Of a stretch of 64,000 nt of DNA, positions 1 through 8,485 are shown piece by piece; within the stretch, counting starts at the first letter, position 1, and each line of letters starts with the position of its first letter. Made by a program: the position numbers and the translations under genes. The stretch comes from Verrucomicrobiia bacterium (lineage in GTDB: Bacteria > Verrucomicrobiota > Verrucomicrobiia > JABWAM01). The notes beneath the pieces are model-generated. The model was not told where the DNA came from, made no database searches, and worked only from the letters and a program-made list of their open reading frames with translations. The DNA lies in NCBI GenBank assembly GCA_020849895.1, contig JADZFN010000035.1:1-64000 (forward strand). The letters are read 5' to 3'.

Positions 1-53
1 CGCGGAAAGCTTGCAACGCGCGCAGTGGAGCGGTAGAGAGGGCGGGTCTCTTC

Positions 54-127
54 GGCGGGTTAGCCAAGTGGTAAGGCAGGGCTCTGCAAAAGCCCCATCG
101 ACGGTTCGATTCCGTCACCCGCCTCCA
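54..127 (+). tRNA. tRNA-Cys (anticodon GCA)
   Basis: A full cloverleaf can be folded. The acceptor stem GGCGGGT at 54-60 pairs with ACCCGCC at 117-123, followed by T124 and an encoded CCA at 125-127. The anticodon stem GGGCT/AGCCC encloses the loop CTGCAAA, giving anticodon GCA (cysteine). The T arm contains GGTTCGATTCC. Eight T residues follow at 128-135, which could help end transcription. The gene converges with the AsmA-like gene on the other strand. Confidence 0.96.
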
Positions 128-166
128 TTTTTTTTGGAGAGGCGAGGCGACCGATTCTTTGGCTGG

Positions 167-901
167 CTATTTGAAGAAGTTGCCGATTCCTTTGACGGCG
201 TCCGCAGCGGCTTTCCCTTCTTCACCGAGATTCTTCAAGGAATCGCCTGCGCCTTTAAAAATTTGATCAGCTGACTTCGTCACGGCGGCCAAGCTCTCTT
301 TTGCCACCTCGCCGACCGCCTGCTTGGCGAGTTCGGCAACCGTGATGCCGTCGCCTTCCGCGCCGAGGTTCGCGAGGCGCACCTCGGACAGGGGGAGGGA
401 CATCGCTTGTCCTCCGAGCGGCATGGCGGCGATGTTGATGCGTCCGCCGCGGATGATGAACTCGTCCACTTGAAGGCGCGTTTCAGATTTGGAAGCGTCT
501 CCGGTAAAATTCTGAACGTTCTCCAGAATTTTGGTGAGGTTGTTGCCTTGAAGACCTCCCTCGAAGGTGATCTCGGGGGATTCGATCACGAGCGAGCGTA
601 CATGGACTTTTTTTCCAAACAGCGACGCGGGCGCCACGACGAGGCGGATGCTTTCGGCCTTGATTGCCGAGGGCGACTTGTATCCCTGCGGGTTGCCGAT
701 CAAGAGGCCCTTTACCGAGCCGCTTCCCCCGAGCAGGGAAACGTTCACTCCGCGCACGCGCACGTCCACTTGAGCGATTTTTGGTCCGAACGCCTCGATC
801 GCGCGCTTGGCCGCCCCGCCAAAGATGACGTTTCCGAAAAACCACGCCACGACGACGGCAGCGATCAGCACCGCCCCAAGACCGATCAGGATTTTTTTCA
901 T
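167..901 (-). CDS. AsmA-like membrane-anchored protein
   Basis: Protein of about 244 residues with one N-terminal hydrophobic segment (residues 4-25), probably an uncleaved anchor. The rest looks like the N-terminal part of AsmA/DUF748 proteins, with alternating beta strands, a VRVRGVNVSLLGGSGSV stretch and a later LVIESPEITFEG stretch. The last 70 residues are alanine/lysine-rich and probably helical. AsmA-type proteins act at the Gram-negative envelope, often in lipid transport or assembly; the exact role here is unknown. The start chosen is the ATG just before KKILIGLGAV, which has a GGAGG a few bases upstream. An ATG 12 bp further out is possible, and the longer open frame has no membrane-protein character before it. 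Confidence 0.7.
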   Translation of the reverse strand: MKKILIGLGAVLIAAVVVAWFFGNVIFGGAAKRAIEAFGPKIAQVDVRVRGVNVSLLGGSGSVKGLLIGNPQGYKSPSAIKAESIRLVVAPASLFGKKVHVRSLVIESPEITFEGGLQGNNLTKILENVQNFTGDASKSETRLQVDEFIIRGGRINIAAMPLGGQAMSLPLSEVRLANLGAEGDGITVAELAKQAVGEVAKESLAAVTKSADQIFKGAGDSLKNLGEEGKAAADAVKGIGNFFK

Positions 902-1023
902 GCCCTCCAACATCGCGTCGGAACGTCCGGTGTCAATCCTCGACTCCCGGAAAATCAAACGGCCGACATGCGGAAGGCGGGGGCGGCCCGCCGTTTGGTT
1001 GTCGCCGCGGAGAAACGGCGCGC

Positions 1024-2049
1024 CTATTTCAATTCGGCCATTTTGCCGTCGAGGTAGGCGACCGTCTCGGCAAGGGCTTGGCGCCCAGGATTGTCGGAGC
1101 ATCCGTCGAGGCAGGCGGCGGCCTGGCGGAGGAGGTCGCGCGCTCGCTGCGCTGTGGCGCGGATCGCGTCATGCTTGCGTAGGAACTCGAGGAGCAGGGC
1201 GCGCCCCGTCATATGCTCGTTGAGAAGGATCGAGCTGACGAGGTGGTGCTCGCTGTCTTTGGCTTCGCGAAGGAGCAGAAGCACGGGAAGCGTGAGTTTC
1301 CCCTCTTGAAGATCGGAGCCGAGGGATTTTCCGATCTCTTTCTCGGCGCCTACGAGGTCGAGGCAGTCGTCGTAGATCTGGTAAGCCGCGCCGAGGAGAC
1401 GCCCGAAATCACGGAATGCCGCCGCGCGCGTCTCGGAGGCGCCGCCCTGACGCGCCCCGAGTTCGGCGGCGAGCGCAAAGAGGGAGCCGGTCTTCATCTC
1501 GATGATGCGGAGGTAGTCCGCTTCGGAGAGCTTGAGGTCGAAACGGCGCTGCGTTTGGAGGATTTCCCCGGAGCAGACGAGGTTGGCGGCCTCGGCCACC
1601 CGGCGGCAGATTGCGGGAGTTGGAAAAGAAGCGGCCAAGACAAGGGCTTGGGCGAAGAGACAATCGCCGAGCAGAACCGAGATTTCCTTGCCCCACTTGG
1701 CGCCCGCGGTGAGCCGACTCCGCCGCAGCGCGGCGCCGTCCATGATGTCGTCATGCACGAGCGTGGCGATATGGACCATTTCAACGATTGCGCAGGCGCG
1801 GAGGAGGTCTTCTCCGGCGTCTTCGAGCGGGCGGCCGTCGCACGCGCGCGCGCTCAAGAAGCCGAGCACCGGGCGGAGGCGTTTGCCTTGGTTGCCGACG
1901 ACGTAGCGGGCGCAGTCGGCCACGCCGGGTTCGAACGCGGCGCACTGGTCGAGGATGAAGCGTTCGAGTCCGGCGAGAGGCCGCGCGAGGGGGACAAAGA
2001 TCCCGGTCGGGTCGCGGCGGGGGGTCGAAACAGGGAGGGGCTGCGGCAT
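1024..2049 (-). CDS. ispB: Polyprenyl diphosphate synthase (IspB/HepS type)
   Basis: Trans-isoprenyl diphosphate synthase of 341 residues. It condenses isopentenyl diphosphate onto an allylic primer to make the long prenyl tail of a respiratory quinone. Visible motifs are GKRLRP at 55-60 (substrate binding), the first aspartate-rich motif DDIMD at 100-104 and the second, DDCLD, at 227-231, both of the DDxxD form used to bind magnesium. Length fits octaprenyl or heptaprenyl synthases. The start is the ATG before PQPLPVSTP; the frame is open further upstream but that stretch is unlike the family. Chain length cannot be predicted by eye, so it could be hepta-, octa- or nonaprenyl. The next gene upstream on the same strand is pheA, about 50 bp away. 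Confidence 0.88.
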   Translation of the reverse strand: MPQPLPVSTPRRDPTGIFVPLARPLAGLERFILDQCAAFEPGVADCARYVVGNQGKRLRPVLGFLSARACDGRPLEDAGEDLLRACAIVEMVHIATLVHDDIMDGAALRRSRLTAGAKWGKEISVLLGDCLFAQALVLAASFPTPAICRRVAEAANLVCSGEILQTQRRFDLKLSEADYLRIIEMKTGSLFALAAELGARQGGASETRAAAFRDFGRLLGAAYQIYDDCLDLVGAEKEIGKSLGSDLQEGKLTLPVLLLLREAKDSEHHLVSSILLNEHMTGRALLLEFLRKHDAIRATAQRARDLLRQAAACLDGCSDNPGRQALAETVAYLDGKMAELK

Positions 2050-2101
2050 CGCGGCATTATCGGCGCAAAGCCGGATTTTTTCCAGCCCGAGCGCCAGAAA
2101 T

Positions 2102-2941
2102 TCAGGCGAGTGTGCGGAGGCGATAGGCGCCGATGATGTCGAGGAACGCCGCGGCTCGCGCCGCCGCGCGCAGGGCGTCCGCGACGCGAGGAGACTCCGG
2201 AGTGCCCTCGAGATCCATCCAGAAGGCATACTCGTTTGGGCGGAACGATCCGGAACGCTTGCAGAGCGGGCGCGACGTGAGGCGCGTGAGGTTGATCTCC
2301 CGTTCGGCGAAGATGGAGAGAATCCGGACGAGCGACCCTGGACGGTTCGGCAGCCCCAGGCAGAACGCGGTGCGCTGCGCGGGCTTTCGGGAGAACGGGC
2401 GTTTTCCCAGGACGTAAAAGCTGGTCTGATTGGGTTGTTGTGGGAGCGTGAGGCGCGCCGCCCTGAGGCCGTAGAGAAGGGAGGCGGATTCGTTGGAGAT
2501 CGCGGCTGCGTCAGGTTCGCTTGCCGCGCGGAGCGCCCCTTCGGCGGTGTTCGCCACGGCGACGCGTTTCGCCTTGGGTAAACGGCGCTGCAACCACGGA
2601 GTAAGGAAATTCAGAGGAACCGGGTGGGAATACACGACGCGGAGGCGCGCCGGCGGCGCATTGGCCAACAGCCGGAGGCGGATTTGCATCGTGATCTCTT
2701 CTTGGATGCGGATGCGGCTTTTCAGGAAACGGGGCGCGAGCAACGCGTCAATCGAGTCGGTGATCATGCCGCCCGAGCTGTTCTCGACCGGCACGAGACC
2801 GCCAGCGACCTTTCCCGAGTAGAGCAGTTCCAGGAGGTTTTCCACCCCTTCGCCGGCCACGTAGCCGCGGGCGTGGGGGAAAGCCTTTCGGGCGGCCTCG
2901 TGGGCGAACGTCCCTTCGAGGCCAAAATAGGCGACCTTCAT
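2102..2941 (-). CDS. pheA: Prephenate dehydratase (monofunctional)
   Basis: Protein of 279 residues that converts prephenate to phenylpyruvate in phenylalanine synthesis. It has the catalytic PDT domain at residues 2-180 (including PVENSSGG at 51-58) and a C-terminal ACT domain (about 190-275) with SRPL near 223, the phenylalanine-sensing region. There is no chorismate mutase domain. The usual TRF catalytic motif reads TSF at 173-175: the essential threonine is kept but the arginine is serine. The gene begins 18 bp after the thioredoxin gene, so the two are probably cotranscribed. Feedback inhibition by phenylalanine is expected from the ACT domain but is not tested. Confidence 0.9.
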   Translation of the reverse strand: MKVAYFGLEGTFAHEAARKAFPHARGYVAGEGVENLLELLYSGKVAGGLVPVENSSGGMITDSIDALLAPRFLKSRIRIQEEITMQIRLRLLANAPPARLRVVYSHPVPLNFLTPWLQRRLPKAKRVAVANTAEGALRAASEPDAAAISNESASLLYGLRAARLTLPQQPNQTSFYVLGKRPFSRKPAQRTAFCLGLPNRPGSLVRILSIFAEREINLTRLTSRPLCKRSGSFRPNEYAFWMDLEGTPESPRVADALRAAARAAAFLDIIGAYRLRTLA

Positions 2942-2942
2942 G

Positions 2943-2959
2943 CGGGGCGCGGCGCCCCG
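2943..2959 (-). other. GC hairpin filling the trxA-pheA gap
   Basis: GGGGCGC at 2944-2950 and GCGCCCC at 2952-2958 form a near-perfect palindrome, extended by C2943-G2959. It occupies almost the whole gap between the trxA stop and the pheA start. No T-run follows on either strand, so it is not a standard terminator. It could tune pheA translation or mRNA stability; that is speculation. Confidence 0.35.
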
Positions 2960-3292
2960 TCAGCCGACGTGGGGCGCGAGTTTGGCTTCGAGGGCCGGAC
3001 GGCTCTGAGCACCGACCATCTGGTCCTTCACCTCGCCGTTGACGAAGATGAGCAAGGTGGGAATGGAACGGATGCCGTATTCGCCAGCAAGCTCCTGATT
3101 GTCGTCCACATTGACCTTGGCGATCTTCAGCTTGCCGCGCATCGCGGTGGCCAGTTCGTCGAGCACGGGCGCGACCATCCGGCACGGGCCGCACCATTCC
3201 GCCCAGAAATCCACGAGGACTGGCGTTGGAGATTGCTTCACTTCGGCGTCGAAGTTGGAACGGGTGAGAGTGACAATCAGATCGCTGGCCAT
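2960..3292 (-). CDS. trxA: Thioredoxin
   Basis: Thioredoxin of 110 residues that reduces protein disulfides in the cytoplasm. The active site is WCGPC at 33-37 and the cis-proline loop SIPT is at 76-79. The length is typical of TrxA. The start chosen is the ATG before [13 protein letters not shown], which matches the usual N-terminus. The longer open frame upstream is arginine/serine-rich and not thioredoxin-like. It lies just upstream of pheA on the same strand. There is no signal peptide, so a cytoplasmic location is expected. Confidence 0.95.
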   Translation of the reverse strand: MASDLIVTLTRSNFDAEVKQSPTPVLVDFWAEWCGPCRMVAPVLDELATAMRGKLKIAKVNVDDNQELAGEYGIRSIPTLLIFVNGEVKDQMVGAQSRPALEAKLAPHVG

Positions 3293-3371
3293 GGAAATGA
3301 AAGGGTGAAGGGATGCGGATCGCCCGCGCGTCGCGTGCGAGGCCTCATCATGTCGCCGCAAGTGCGCGCTG

Positions 3372-4244
3372 TCAAACGAAGAGGACGACGGCCGCGCCCA
3401 CCGTGCACGCCATCGCGCCGGCGGCGAGCGCCAGATCGAACGCCGAAATCGCAGGCCCACCGGAAGCGCGTCCCATCGGCGCCTGAGCGCCTCCATGAGC
3501 TGGCGCGCGCGCCGCAGGAGCGCCGGTCGTCGGAGGAACGGCCTGCAGCTTGACGGTTGGCGCGGACGTATCGGCAGCCGGAAGAGTCTGGAGCTTGACG
3601 GTCGGCGCAGCGGCGACGGGCACCGGCGGCGCGGCCATCTTCACCGTCGGCGCGATGCCGGGCGCTGCAGGCCCCGCGGAAGGCACGCCCGCGGCCGAAG
3701 GCGCTTTCGGTGCGCTTGGCGGCAGCGGAGAAACACTGCCCGGACGAGGGGTTATGGGGAGGGAAGGGATCTGCGCCGTCTCACGCGCCTTGGTGATCGA
3801 GCTGGGAGGTGTCGTGGGAGGCGGCGGCGTTGCCGGCTTCGGTACGCCCGGTGGAGGAGGGGGCGCCGCCGGAGGTCTCACGGCCGCCGGAGGCGGTGGT
3901 GACGGCGGCGTGCTGCCTTTCGGACCGAGCAGGGTCGAGCCCGTGCCGGTCGCCGGTGCGGAAGGGAGTTTGGGAGCGGCACCGGACGGAGGGGTGACGG
4001 GAACCGGAGGCCGCACCCCCGGAGGCGAAGGTGGCGCGAGGGGCGGCCCGCCGGGCGCGGGCGCCTGAGCTTTGCGCAACAGGCTCGGCGGCAGACTGAT
4101 CCGAACGGTTTCCTTGCGTTGACCGGGTGAAGGCGGCGGCACCGGAGGCGTGCCTCCGGCGGCGGACGCCTGCAGATCGGTTTTTCGCATCGGGCCCTTG
4201 GAGCCCGGCGGCGGAGGAGGGGGCGGCGGCGGAGGCATGGCCAT
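3372..4244 (-). CDS. Proline-rich protein with C-terminal membrane anchor
   Basis: Protein of 290 residues dominated by proline, alanine and threonine. It begins [13 protein letters not shown] and has [15 protein letters not shown] at about 44-58, a motif I associate with small proteins of Verrucomicrobiota. Three APTVKxx repeats lie near 200-237. The last 20 residues (about 270-289) form one hydrophobic helix, so this is probably a tail-anchored protein whose long disordered part faces one side of the membrane. No enzymatic domain is visible. The strong proline bias makes several long antisense open frames here, which are shadows. A candidate promoter lies directly upstream. The function is unknown. 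Confidence 0.7.
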   Translation of the reverse strand: MAMPPPPPPPPPPGSKGPMRKTDLQASAAGGTPPVPPPSPGQRKETVRISLPPSLLRKAQAPAPGGPPLAPPSPPGVRPPVPVTPPSGAAPKLPSAPATGTGSTLLGPKGSTPPSPPPPAAVRPPAAPPPPPGVPKPATPPPPTTPPSSITKARETAQIPSLPITPRPGSVSPLPPSAPKAPSAAGVPSAGPAAPGIAPTVKMAAPPVPVAAAPTVKLQTLPAADTSAPTVKLQAVPPTTGAPAARAPAHGGAQAPMGRASGGPAISAFDLALAAGAMACTVGAAVVLFV

Positions 4245-4262
4245 AAATCGTGAACCTGGCGA

Positions 4263-4292
4263 AGTCTAGGGATTTCGAAGGATTCAAGTCAA
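4263..4292 (-). promoter_or_regulatory. Candidate sigma-70 promoter for the proline-rich gene
   Basis: On the minus strand TTGACT (4292-4287) and TAGACT (4268-4263) are separated by 18 bp in a locally AT-rich patch. They match 5 of 6 and 4 of 6 consensus bases. Transcription would start about a dozen bases before the start codon at 4244. This is the clearest promoter-like sequence in the 140-bp gap between this gene and tsaB. Confidence 0.4.
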
Positions 4293-4383
4293 ATGGTAAA
4301 TTTCAAAAGACGACTCGGAGGGAGAAGACGCAGTCTCTCGTGAATTGGATGGCCTTTGTCCGGGGAATCGGTCTCCATTTCCA

Positions 4384-5049
4384 ATGCCGATGAAATGGTT
4401 TGCGATCGAAAGCTCTTCGCCGCGCGTGAGTCTGGCGTTCGGAGAAGGCGACGCGGTGGAGCGCGAGGTCGCGGCGGAGGGCGAAGCCTCGAGGCTGATC
4501 GAACGCCTCTTTCGTGAGCTGGCACCGGACCTGGACGCCGTCCAAGCCTGCCTTCTGGGACGCGGGCCGGGCTCCTACAACGGACTGCGCGTGGGTTACG
4601 CCTTTCTCAAAGGGCTGTTTTGCTTGCGGCCGGTCCCCGTGGCGGAGTTGCCGACTCCCTTGCTGCTCGCCAGGCAGGTCGCTGCGGCGCGCCTCAGTGG
4701 TGCGGGAAGAATCCTCGTGGTGAACCACGCGCGCCGAGGGGAGCTGTATGGGGCTTGGGTGCGCGCGTCGCAGGAATCGCTCGCCGTCGAATGGGAGTTC
4801 ACAGGCGTCGAATCGGACCTTCGCACGCGTTACGATTCCACGCCGGAGGCGGTCGTCACTTGGGATTTTGCTCCGGCCTCGCTTTCGCGGCTCGGCGGGA
4901 TGCCGGTCTATCGGGAGTTCCCGCGTGCCGGCGGCATGGCGGCTGCGGCGCGACAGGCGGGGATTTCGTTTTCCGCCGATTTGTCGCGCTTGGAGCCGGC
5001 GTATGTGCGTCCTCCGGTCGCCGTCGGATTCGCCAGGCAACGTTCGTGA
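4384..5049 (+). CDS. tsaB: tRNA threonylcarbamoyladenosine biosynthesis protein TsaB
   Basis: Protein of about 221 residues in the ASKHA-fold TsaB/YeaZ family. TsaB partners TsaD and TsaE to make t6A at position 37 of ANN-decoding tRNAs. The N-terminal strand WFAIESSSPRVSLAF resembles the usual LAIDTS start, and GRGPGSYNGLRVG at 59-71 matches the family GPGSFTGLR motif. LEPAYVRPP near the C-terminus matches the common EPxYLR ending. The start may be ATG 4384 or ATG 4390; the longer open frame from 4345 is not TsaB-like. No tsaD or tsaE is beside it. A half copy of a palindromic repeat follows about 15 bp after the stop. Confidence 0.85.
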   Translation: MPMKWFAIESSSPRVSLAFGEGDAVEREVAAEGEASRLIERLFRELAPDLDAVQACLLGRGPGSYNGLRVGYAFLKGLFCLRPVPVAELPTPLLLARQVAAARLSGAGRILVVNHARRGELYGAWVRASQESLAVEWEFTGVESDLRTRYDSTPEAVVTWDFAPASLSRLGGMPVYREFPRAGGMAAAARQAGISFSADLSRLEPAYVRPPVAVGFARQRS

Positions 5050-5061
5050 TCCCCGGAATTC

Positions 5062-5082
5062 TGTCAAACACCCTCTCAGACG
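5062..5082 (+). repeat. Half copy of palindromic repeat
   Basis: TCAAACACCCTCTCAG at 5064-5079 is identical to the right arm and flank of the palindromic element at 16709-16760, preceded by GAATT as in that copy but with a different spacer. The matching left arm is missing. This looks like a decayed or half element directly after tsaB. Confidence 0.6.
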
Positions 5083-5179
5083 CTTTCCGGGAGCTGCCCT
5101 CAGGAATGGGTGCGGGAGACGCGCTGGACGGGTGGCCGATATGGCCGTAGATTGTCCTGCTCTCCGATTATTTTTTCGA

Positions 5180-6772
5180 ATGAACGCAACCTTGAAAGAA
5201 GGAACGCTGCGTGAACGGCTGCAGAGCGGACGCTTTGGTTACGGCATCGAGCTGGTGACCACCCGCGGTTTCGTGACGCCCGAAAAGCCGAATGCGGTCG
5301 TCGAGCTCGGGCGCCGGCTCGCGGCGGAACCGCGTGTGGACTGGCTTTCGATCACGGACAATCCCGGCGGCCACATGATGCTGCCGCCCGATTGGCTCGG
5401 ACGCATCCTCAGCGCCCACCAGAAACCGATCGTCCTCCACCTCACCTGCAAGGACCTGAACCGCAACGGCCTCGAATCCACAGCCTGGAAGTACGCCTCG
5501 GAAGGCTTCGAAAACATCCTCGCGATGACGGGCGATTATCCGCGCAACGGTTTCGGAGGCGTGGCGGCGCCGGTGTTCGATCTCGATTCGGTCAGCCTCA
5601 TCCAGATGTTGAATGCGATGAACCAGGGGTTTCCCGTGCCGGAGAAAAAAGGCGAGGGGATTGTCCTGCCGCGGACGAATTTTTACATCGGTTGTGCGGT
5701 GTCTCCCTTCAAGCGGCACGAGCGCGAGCTGATGCCGCAATACTTCAAGTTCCTGCGCAAAATTTCCGCGGGCGCGCAGATCGCCTATACGCAGCTCGGT
5801 TACGACATGCGGAAATTCCACGAGGTGTTGCTGTTCCTGGAAAACCAGGGGATCACCATGCCGGTCATCGGGAACGTTTACCTCCTCAACCGGACAGTCG
5901 CCGGCCTCTTCCATCGCCGGCAGGTCCCCGGATGCGTGGTCAGCGACCGCCTCATGGAGCTTTGCGAACGCTACGCCAAAGGACCGGACAAGGGGAGGGC
6001 GTTCTTTCTCGATTTCGCCGCGAAACAGCTCGCCGCCTTTCGCGCCCTCGGGTTCGCCGCCGGCTACCTCGGCGGCACGACGAAGGCGGAGACCTTTCTC
6101 GCGCTCATCGAGCGCGCGGAACGCTACAGCGCGGCCGACGGAAAACAGTTCGCGAAGGAGATCCAGTTCGCCCAGCCGGACGAGTTCTATCTGTTTGAGC
6201 AGGATCCGGCAACCGGCCTCGGCGTTTCCGGGCGCATCAATCGCGCCTACCTCGCCTCGCTCCGCGAGTCTCCCACGACGAAGGAAAACGGGTTGGGATA
6301 CCGGATGTCGCGCTTTGTCCACGACAAGGTGTTCACTCCGGGCACATCCGGCTTTCGCCTGATGCAGCGGCTCTATGGATGGCTCGAACACCATCCGACG
6401 CTGGCCCGCGGCCTGCATCGGGTCGAATACGCCGGCAAAGCGCTGTGGTATGGTTGCCGCGATTGCGGGGATTGCAGCCTGCCCGATTGCAGTTATTTGT
6501 GTCCGCTGGAATCCTGCTCGAAGAATGCGCGTAACGGCCCCTGCGGCGGCTCGCAGGACGGCCGCTGCGAGGTGGACGACAAGGAATGCATGTGGGCGCG
6601 TGCCTACGAACGCCTCAAGGCTCATGGCGAGACCGAACCCATGCTCGAAGGGAAGACCGTCTACACCAACGCCACGCTCCGAGGCACATCCGCCTGGGCG
6701 AACACTTTTCTCGGTCGCGATCATCATGCGGAAACGCCGCCGCCGTCGCCGCCACCCGATGCGAAAGGTTGA
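5180..6772 (+). CDS. Methylenetetrahydrofolate reductase-like protein with cysteine-rich C-terminal domain
   Basis: Protein of 530 residues. Residues 1-330 resemble the methylenetetrahydrofolate reductase (MetF) barrel, with ELVTTRGF near the start, DWLSITDNPGG, a LHLTCKDLNRN strand and ILAMTGDYP. These enzymes make 5-methyltetrahydrofolate for methionine synthesis or take part in one-carbon metabolism. A second region from about 420 to 480 is rich in cysteine (GCRDCGDCSLPDCSYLC, then CSKNARNGPCGG) and resembles the MTHFR C-terminal domain that is often a separate partner. It could bind Fe-S or zinc. The start is the ATG before NATLKEGTL; the longer frame reads through the tsaB region and is not real. 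It may differ from classical MetF in electron donor. Confidence 0.8.
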   Translation: MNATLKEGTLRERLQSGRFGYGIELVTTRGFVTPEKPNAVVELGRRLAAEPRVDWLSITDNPGGHMMLPPDWLGRILSAHQKPIVLHLTCKDLNRNGLESTAWKYASEGFENILAMTGDYPRNGFGGVAAPVFDLDSVSLIQMLNAMNQGFPVPEKKGEGIVLPRTNFYIGCAVSPFKRHERELMPQYFKFLRKISAGAQIAYTQLGYDMRKFHEVLLFLENQGITMPVIGNVYLLNRTVAGLFHRRQVPGCVVSDRLMELCERYAKGPDKGRAFFLDFAAKQLAAFRALGFAAGYLGGTTKAETFLALIERAERYSAADGKQFAKEIQFAQPDEFYLFEQDPATGLGVSGRINRAYLASLRESPTTKENGLGYRMSRFVHDKVFTPGTSGFRLMQRLYGWLEHHPTLARGLHRVEYAGKALWYGCRDCGDCSLPDCSYLCPLESCSKNARNGPCGGSQDGRCEVDDKECMWARAYERLKAHGETEPMLEGKTVYTNATLRGTSAWANTFLGRDHHAETPPPSPPPDAKG

Positions 6773-6829
6773 GTTTCACTCGCCCCTCGAAAGGTCTTTT
6801 CGGTTTTTCCATTGTTCTTGTCGCGCGAA

Positions 6830-6846
6830 ACTCTCCCGGCGAGAGT
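6830..6846 (+). other. Short hairpin before the glutaredoxin-like gene
   Basis: ACTCTC at 6830-6835 and GAGAGT at 6841-6846 can pair around a CCGGC loop. The hairpin lies 10 bp before the next start codon. No T-run follows on the plus strand, so it is more likely an mRNA structure than a terminator. Confidence 0.3.
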
Positions 6847-6856
6847 GGACGGCGGA

Positions 6857-7129
6857 ATGAGCCTCCAGAGCCTCAAGACCCCGGAAAGCGTGGTGCTTTA
6901 TTCGCGGCCTCTCTGCGGGTGGTGCCTCGAAGCCAAAGCGTGGCTGGATGCGCGCGGGTGGAAATATGTGACGCACGACACCGGCGCCGACGCCGTCGCC
7001 TGCGAACGCGCCATCCGGATCAGCGGGACGACCTACGTCCCGGTGATCGAAGTCGATGGCCTCGTTCTCGGGGATTTCGACACCCAACAACTCGAGGCGT
7101 TTCTCCGTCAACACGGGTATCTCGCCTGA
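6857..7129 (+). CDS. Glutaredoxin-like thiol-disulfide protein
   Basis: Small thioredoxin-fold protein of 90 residues. It has the redox motif CGWC at 20-23, preceded by the strand SVVLYSRPL typical of glutaredoxins, and the cis-proline region TTYVPVIEVDG with Pro62, followed by VLGDFD, like the GG.DD region of glutaredoxins. It probably reduces disulfides or handles glutathione-like thiols in the cytoplasm. The start is the ATG before SLQSLK, with GGCGG just upstream; the frame is open about 45 bp further. It follows the MTHFR-like gene after 84 bp on the same strand. Confidence 0.82.
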   Translation: MSLQSLKTPESVVLYSRPLCGWCLEAKAWLDARGWKYVTHDTGADAVACERAIRISGTTYVPVIEVDGLVLGDFDTQQLEAFLRQHGYLA

Positions 7130-7182
7130 CGCCGCGAACGCTTTGGAGAATCTGTACGGCGATCTCCGGATTCGGAATTGGA

Positions 7183-7202
7183 GGCCCGCGTTCCCGCGGG
7201 CC
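7183..7202 (+). other. Strong GC hairpin between grx-like and rlmI-like genes
   Basis: GGCCCGCG at 7183-7190 and CGCGGGCC at 7195-7202 pair perfectly around the loop TTCC. The 174-bp gap it sits in holds no gene. Without a T-run it is not a classic intrinsic terminator, but it may block or stabilise RNA ends. Confidence 0.4.
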
Positions 7203-7303
7203 GTCCCGGGAGGGGCGGCCGCCAAGGACGGCTGCCCTCCGCTCCGGAGAAAGGAGCCGGCTCGGGTTGCTGCGGCGCACCCGCCGCGGGTAGTCTGGAA
7301 GAC

Positions 7304-8485
7304 ATGGCGACAGCCTTTCTAACCGAACGAAGCCTGGGGCGAATCGTAGCGGGACACCCGTGGGTATACGCGAGCGATCTCCTGCGCGTCGAAGGCAAGC
7401 CTGAGGATGGGAAGGAGATCGCCGTGCGCGGCTCGCGCGGGGCGTGGATCGGTGTCGGGTTTTTCAACGGGAAATCGAAGATTCCGATTCGGATCCTGGC
7501 GCGGAGGCGCGTGCCGCTCGACGAAGCTTTTTTTCGGACACGAATTGCGCAGGCCGTCGCCCGGCGGCGCGATGGCGAGGGAAGGCTTCCTTCGGCTTGT
7601 CGTCTGGTCTGGTCGGAAGGCGACTTCCTGCCGGGGCTGATCGTGGACTGGTACGCCGGCGGTGCGGTCTTCCAGACGCTCACGCGCGCGATGGACGACC
7701 GCCGTGAATGGCTCGTGGCGACGCTGCGGACGCTGCTCGATCCGGACGTCATCGTCGAGCGCAACGAGGCGTCGTCGCGCGCCTTCGAAGGGCTCGCGCC
7801 CCGCCGCGGGATCGCGTGGGGAACGGGAGCGACGCGGCGGGAGGTGGATGCCGGCGGATTGCGGATGGAGGCGGACCTTCTCGAGGGACAAAAGACTGGA
7901 AGCTACCTGGATCAGGCGGAGAACTGGCGCCGCGTGGCGGCGCGGGCGAAGGGGAGGCGGGTCCTCGACGCCTTCACGTATCACGGCGGATTCGCACTGG
8001 CGTGCGCGAAAGCGGGTGCGACGCGTGTCGAAGGCGTGGACCTCTCGAAGGACGCTGTCGCCGCCTGCGAACGGGGCGCGACGCGCAACGGATCGCTCAA
8101 CGCTTCGTGGAGATGCGCGAACGTCTTCGACGACCTCAACGCGCGCGTGCGCGCGAGGGAAACCTTCGACCTGGTGATCCTCGATCCGCCGTCGTTCACG
8201 CGTTCGCGGGCTCGGCTCGGGGAAGCGAGGCGCGGCTACAAGGAGATCCACCTCAAGGCGTTGCGTCTGCTCGGCGAAGGGGGGCGTCTCGCGACCTTCT
8301 GCTGCTCGCATCACGTGACATCGGAAGCGTTTCGGGCGGTGGCGCTTGATGCGGCGTTCGACGAGCGGATCCTCCTGAGACAAGTAGAAGCTTACGGCCA
8401 GCCGGAGGATCATCCCGTTCTGCCGGCAGTTCCCGAAACGGAATATCTGAAAGGGTTCCTCTTCGAAGTGGCGGAGAAGGGGTAA
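7304..8485 (+). CDS. Class I SAM-dependent rRNA methyltransferase (RlmI/RlmK family)
   Basis: Protein of 393 residues related to RlmI, which methylates a cytosine C5 of 23S rRNA. An N-terminal PUA-like region (about 1-75, with GHPWVYASDLLR) is followed by the EEHUD-like insert (WSEGDFLPGLIVDWY) and a Rossmann methyltransferase domain. SAM-binding VLDAFTYHGGFAL lies near 225 and the catalytic DPPSF near 294-298. KTGSYLDQAENW just before the Rossmann fold matches the KTGxFLDQ motif of the family. The start is the ATG at 7304 with GGAAG upstream; the frame is open a further 126 bp but not family-like. The exact target nucleotide is not decidable by eye. Confidence 0.9.
   Translation: MATAFLTERSLGRIVAGHPWVYASDLLRVEGKPEDGKEIAVRGSRGAWIGVGFFNGKSKIPIRILARRRVPLDEAFFRTRIAQAVARRRDGEGRLPSACRLVWSEGDFLPGLIVDWYAGGAVFQTLTRAMDDRREWLVATLRTLLDPDVIVERNEASSRAFEGLAPRRGIAWGTGATRREVDAGGLRMEADLLEGQKTGSYLDQAENWRRVAARAKGRRVLDAFTYHGGFALACAKAGATRVEGVDLSKDAVAACERGATRNGSLNASWRCANVFDDLNARVRARETFDLVILDPPSFTRSRARLGEARRGYKEIHLKALRLLGEGGRLATFCCSHHVTSEAFRAVALDAAFDERILLRQVEAYGQPEDHPVLPAVPETEYLKGFLFEVAEKG

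Noticed and set aside
3495-4068. Long plus-strand open frames opposite the proline-rich gene
   Set aside because: They are mirror frames of a proline/alanine-rich gene; glycine- and arginine-rich translations show no family.
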